NCBI GenBank assembly: GCA_958370325.1
Contig: CATXJW010000003.1
Span: 1-64,000 of the forward strand
Length of the DNA: 64,000 bases
Source of the DNA: an uncultured Collinsella sp.
GTDB lineage: Bacteria; Actinomycetota; Coriobacteriia; Coriobacteriales; Coriobacteriaceae
Reading direction: 5' to 3'
Every line of letters starts with the position of its first letter. Within the stretch, counting starts at the first letter, position 1. A program made the translations under genes and the position numbers. A model generated the notes under the pieces. That model saw only the letters and a list, made by a program, of their open reading frames with translations. It was not told the DNA's origin and made no database searches. Below are positions 60,295-64,000 of this stretch, in pieces.

Positions 60295-61260
60295 CTAGAA
60301 CGTCGCCTTGTAACGGTTGACCTTCTCGCGATAATCGCGCGTGTCGGCCTCGCGCAGCTTGGTCATGGCATCGCGCTCATCGTCGGACAGGCTCGTGGGA
60401 ACCTGCACCTTGATCTCGACGAGCAGCGCACCCGTGCGCCCGCGATGCTTAACATCGGGCGCGCCCATCTCCTTAAAGCGGAACTTCTTCCCCGTCTGGG
60501 TGCCAGCGGGCACCTTCAGACGAACCGTCGCGCCGCCGGGCGTGGGCACATCCACCGTGCAGCCGAGCGCCGCCTCGTAGACCGATACCGGTACCTCCAT
60601 GGTCACGTCGGCACCTTTGCGCTTAAACAGCGGGTGCTCCTCTACATGCGTGGTCACGACCAGGTCGCCGCGCTCGCCTCCGGCAACGCCGTACTCGCCG
60701 CGGCGCTTGTAGCGCAATTTGCCGCCGTCGACCGCACCCGCAGGCACCGAGACTGTGATGGTCTGCTGCTCGCCCGTCGAGGGAATACGGTAGGTGACCT
60801 TGTGCGTCACGCCGCGGAACGCGTCCTCGGCCGTTACGTCGACAGTCAGCGACAGGTCGCCGCCCTTGCGCGCGCGGTTGCGGCCCGCGCCCGCACCGGC
60901 AGCGCCCGCAGCCCCGGCAAAGCCCGAGCCCCAATCGCTGCCCCAGGCGCCGTTGCCACTAAAGATGCTGTCGAAGATATCGCCCCAGCCGCTCGCGCCG
61001 GCACCGGCGCCGTAGCCGCCGCTATACGCGCCGCCCGCGCCCGGCATGCCGCCAAACATGAGCATCTGGTCGTACTCTTTGCGCTTCTTCTCGTCCGAAA
61101 GCGTCTCGTAGGCCTCGCTGATCTCCTTGAACTTGGCCTCGTCGCCGCCGGCATCGGGGTGATATTTTTGCGCGAGCTTGCGAAACGCGCTCTTGATCTC
61201 TTTGTCGGAGGCGCTCTTGGATACGCCCAGGATGTCATAGAAGGTTTTGCCTGCAGCCAT
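60295..61260 (-). CDS. dnaJ: DnaJ/CbpA-type co-chaperone lacking zinc finger
   Basis: J-domain protein of 321 residues. The J domain (1-70) has YDILGVSKSASDKEIK and the essential HPD in YHPDAGG. A Gly/Ala-rich linker follows (about 75-135), then C-terminal substrate-binding domains. No cysteine is present, so the CxxCxGxG zinc module of classical DnaJ is missing and the protein is of CbpA type. It stimulates DnaK ATPase. GGAGAGGAG precedes ATG 61260. A strong hairpin lies between grpE and this gene. Confidence 0.93.
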   Translation of the reverse strand: MAAGKTFYDILGVSKSASDKEIKSAFRKLAQKYHPDAGGDEAKFKEISEAYETLSDEKKRKEYDQMLMFGGMPGAGGAYSGGYGAGAGASGWGDIFDSIFSGNGAWGSDWGSGFAGAAGAAGAGAGRNRARKGGDLSLTVDVTAEDAFRGVTHKVTYRIPSTGEQQTITVSVPAGAVDGGKLRYKRRGEYGVAGGERGDLVVTTHVEEHPLFKRKGADVTMEVPVSVYEAALGCTVDVPTPGGATVRLKVPAGTQTGKKFRFKEMGAPDVKHRGRTGALLVEIKVQVPTSLSDDERDAMTKLREADTRDYREKVNRYKATF

Positions 61261-61330
61261 CGTAGCTCCTCTCCTGTTACGTCCGCCGTCCATGCAGACG
61301 ACGGCTCATGCTTTCATATGGCACTAGGCC

Positions 61331-61363
61331 AGAAAGGGCCCCGGGTGTTGCCCCGGGGCCCTT
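61331..61363 (-). terminator. Hairpin between grpE and dnaJ
   Basis: Perfect 12-bp stem AAGGGCCCCGGG/CCCGGGGCCCTT with a 6-nt loop, then TTTCTGG on the minus strand. The T-tract is weak, so it may only reduce dnaJ-hspR transcription or stabilise the upstream mRNA. Confidence 0.6.
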
Positions 61364-61368
61364 CTCAA

Positions 61369-62211
61369 TTACTCCTCGGTGCTCTCGGCCGTATCGGCCG
61401 CGGCATCCTCGGGCGCCGCTTCGGGCTCCGGTGCGGGGCGCTTCTCGCCACCGTAGGTCACCGTCACCATCGCGGAGCGCAGGATGCGGTCCGCCATGCG
61501 GTAGCCCTTCTGGTACACGTCGTTGACGGTCTCGTCGTACTGCGATGCGTCCTCGACACGCCCCACGGCCTGGTGCTCGAGCGGATCGAACGCCTCGCCC
61601 TTGGGGTCGATGGGCTCAACGCCCTCGTGCGCAAACACATCGAGCAGCTTGGCATGCACCGCATCGACGCCATCGACGAACTGCTTAAAATCGTCGGAAA
61701 GCTCCTGGCTACGGGCATGGTCGATTGCACGCTCGATATCGTCGATCACTGGCAGCAGCGCAGTGACGAGTTTCTCGGTCGCGCGCTCGCGCTCGGCGAT
61801 ACGCTCGCTGGCGGTGCGGCGACGGAAGTTCTCCCAGTCGGCCTGCAGACGGGCGGTGCGCTCGGTGGCGTCCTTCGCCTTGTCCTCGGCAGCCTTCTGA
61901 GCCTCTGCCGCAGCTTCGAGCTCATGACGCACGTCGGCAAGCTCCTTTTGGGCCTGCTCGAACTTGAGCTTAAAGTCGTTGTCGGCGGCTTCCTCACCGG
62001 CGCGGATAGCGGCTTCCACCATCTCGTCCTCGGTCATCGTCGCCTCCTTGTTGGAATCCTCTACCTGGTTCTCGGCAGCCTCGGCGGCCTCGGCCTCGTT
62101 GGCCTCGGTATCGTCGACGGCCTCTACGGGAATCTTCACGTCCTTCTCCTCAGAGTCAACGGGGGCGGCGCCAGCGGCGGCCGCCTCCGTGCGAGCTTTA
62201 CGGGCGGACAT
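61369..62211 (-). CDS. grpE: Nucleotide exchange factor GrpE
   Basis: GrpE of 280 residues, longer than the usual 190-210 because of acidic low-complexity ends (about 60 residues before the core and a Glu/Ala tail). The coiled coil spans about 80-140 and the head has LPVIDDIERAI, FAHEGVEPIDP and VYQKGYRMADRILR. It releases ADP from DnaK. It starts 2 nt after the dnaK stop, with AGGA inside dnaK, so translation is coupled. Confidence 0.95.
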   Translation of the reverse strand: MSARKARTEAAAAGAAPVDSEEKDVKIPVEAVDDTEANEAEAAEAAENQVEDSNKEATMTEDEMVEAAIRAGEEAADNDFKLKFEQAQKELADVRHELEAAAEAQKAAEDKAKDATERTARLQADWENFRRRTASERIAERERATEKLVTALLPVIDDIERAIDHARSQELSDDFKQFVDGVDAVHAKLLDVFAHEGVEPIDPKGEAFDPLEHQAVGRVEDASQYDETVNDVYQKGYRMADRILRSAMVTVTYGGEKRPAPEPEAAPEDAAADTAESTEE

Positions 62212-62213
62212 GA

Positions 62214-64000
<1,787 letters not shown>

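Overview
The window looks like chromosomal DNA from a gut-type Coriobacteriia (Actinomycetota), most likely Collinsella or a close relative. This is inference from gene content and base composition, not a database match. The coding DNA is GC-rich. It carries an actinobacterial protein-kinase/FHA/PP2C/RodA-PBP cluster and a dnaK-grpE-dnaJ-hspR operon. These sit beside traits of a fermentative anaerobe: pyruvate:ferredoxin oxidoreductase, carbamate kinase, a mannose-family PTS and an Fe-S flavoprotein.

Layout. 0.2-8.9 kb: a metallophosphoesterase, then two LytS/LytTR-type two-component systems that bracket a family 2 glycosyltransferase, an Atg22-like MFS transporter and a zinc-dependent phospholipase C-like protein. 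8.9-14.6 kb: amidohydrolase, amino-acid permease, an anchored C39-like peptidase and carbamate kinase. 15.3-18.8 kb: the large pyruvate:ferredoxin oxidoreductase. 19.3-23.0 kb: a compact three-gene module of an exported protein, a membrane Ser/Thr kinase and an FHA protein. 23.2-28.0 kb: recR and ybaB, then dnaX, separated by a small island holding an unknown membrane protein and a toxin/antitoxin-like gene pair. 28.2-39.2 kb: a six-gene envelope/division signalling cluster (kinase, FhaA-like, FhaB-like, PP2C phosphatase, a fused SEDS-PBP protein, PASTA kinase) preceded by a PH-like membrane protein. 39.2-43.4 kb: tRNA-Arg(CCT) with a duplicated 3' end, then manO and the mannose PTS genes between two copies of a 54-bp palindrome. 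43.4-48.5 kb: hypA, a 925-residue Fe-S/FAD oxidoreductase, a divergent TetR regulator with a tandem dyad operator, and a DUF5692 membrane protein. 48.8-52.1 kb: an anchored exported protein, a DUF4143-type AAA ATPase with a 25-bp palindrome at its start, and a small protein. 52.2-59.4 kb: clpB, an array of three 55-bp palindromes, two unknown membrane-anchored proteins bounded by 35-bp repeats, and an aconitase-family hydratase. 59.8-64 kb: hspR, dnaJ, grpE and dnaK (dnaK runs off the window).

How it works together. The 29-39 kb cluster links phosphorylation (two kinases, a phosphatase, two FHA readers) to a peptidoglycan polymerase and transpeptidase made as one polypeptide. The 19-23 kb module repeats the kinase-FHA logic with an unknown exported partner. 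The chaperone genes clpB and dnaK-grpE-dnaJ-hspR lie within 12 kb of each other.

The most unusual content is in the intergenic DNA. There are many perfect inverted repeats, several sharing a GGGGAC core, at gene boundaries and present in related copies. Together with the tRNA duplication scar and the three-unit palindrome array, these look like small mobile or formerly mobile elements.
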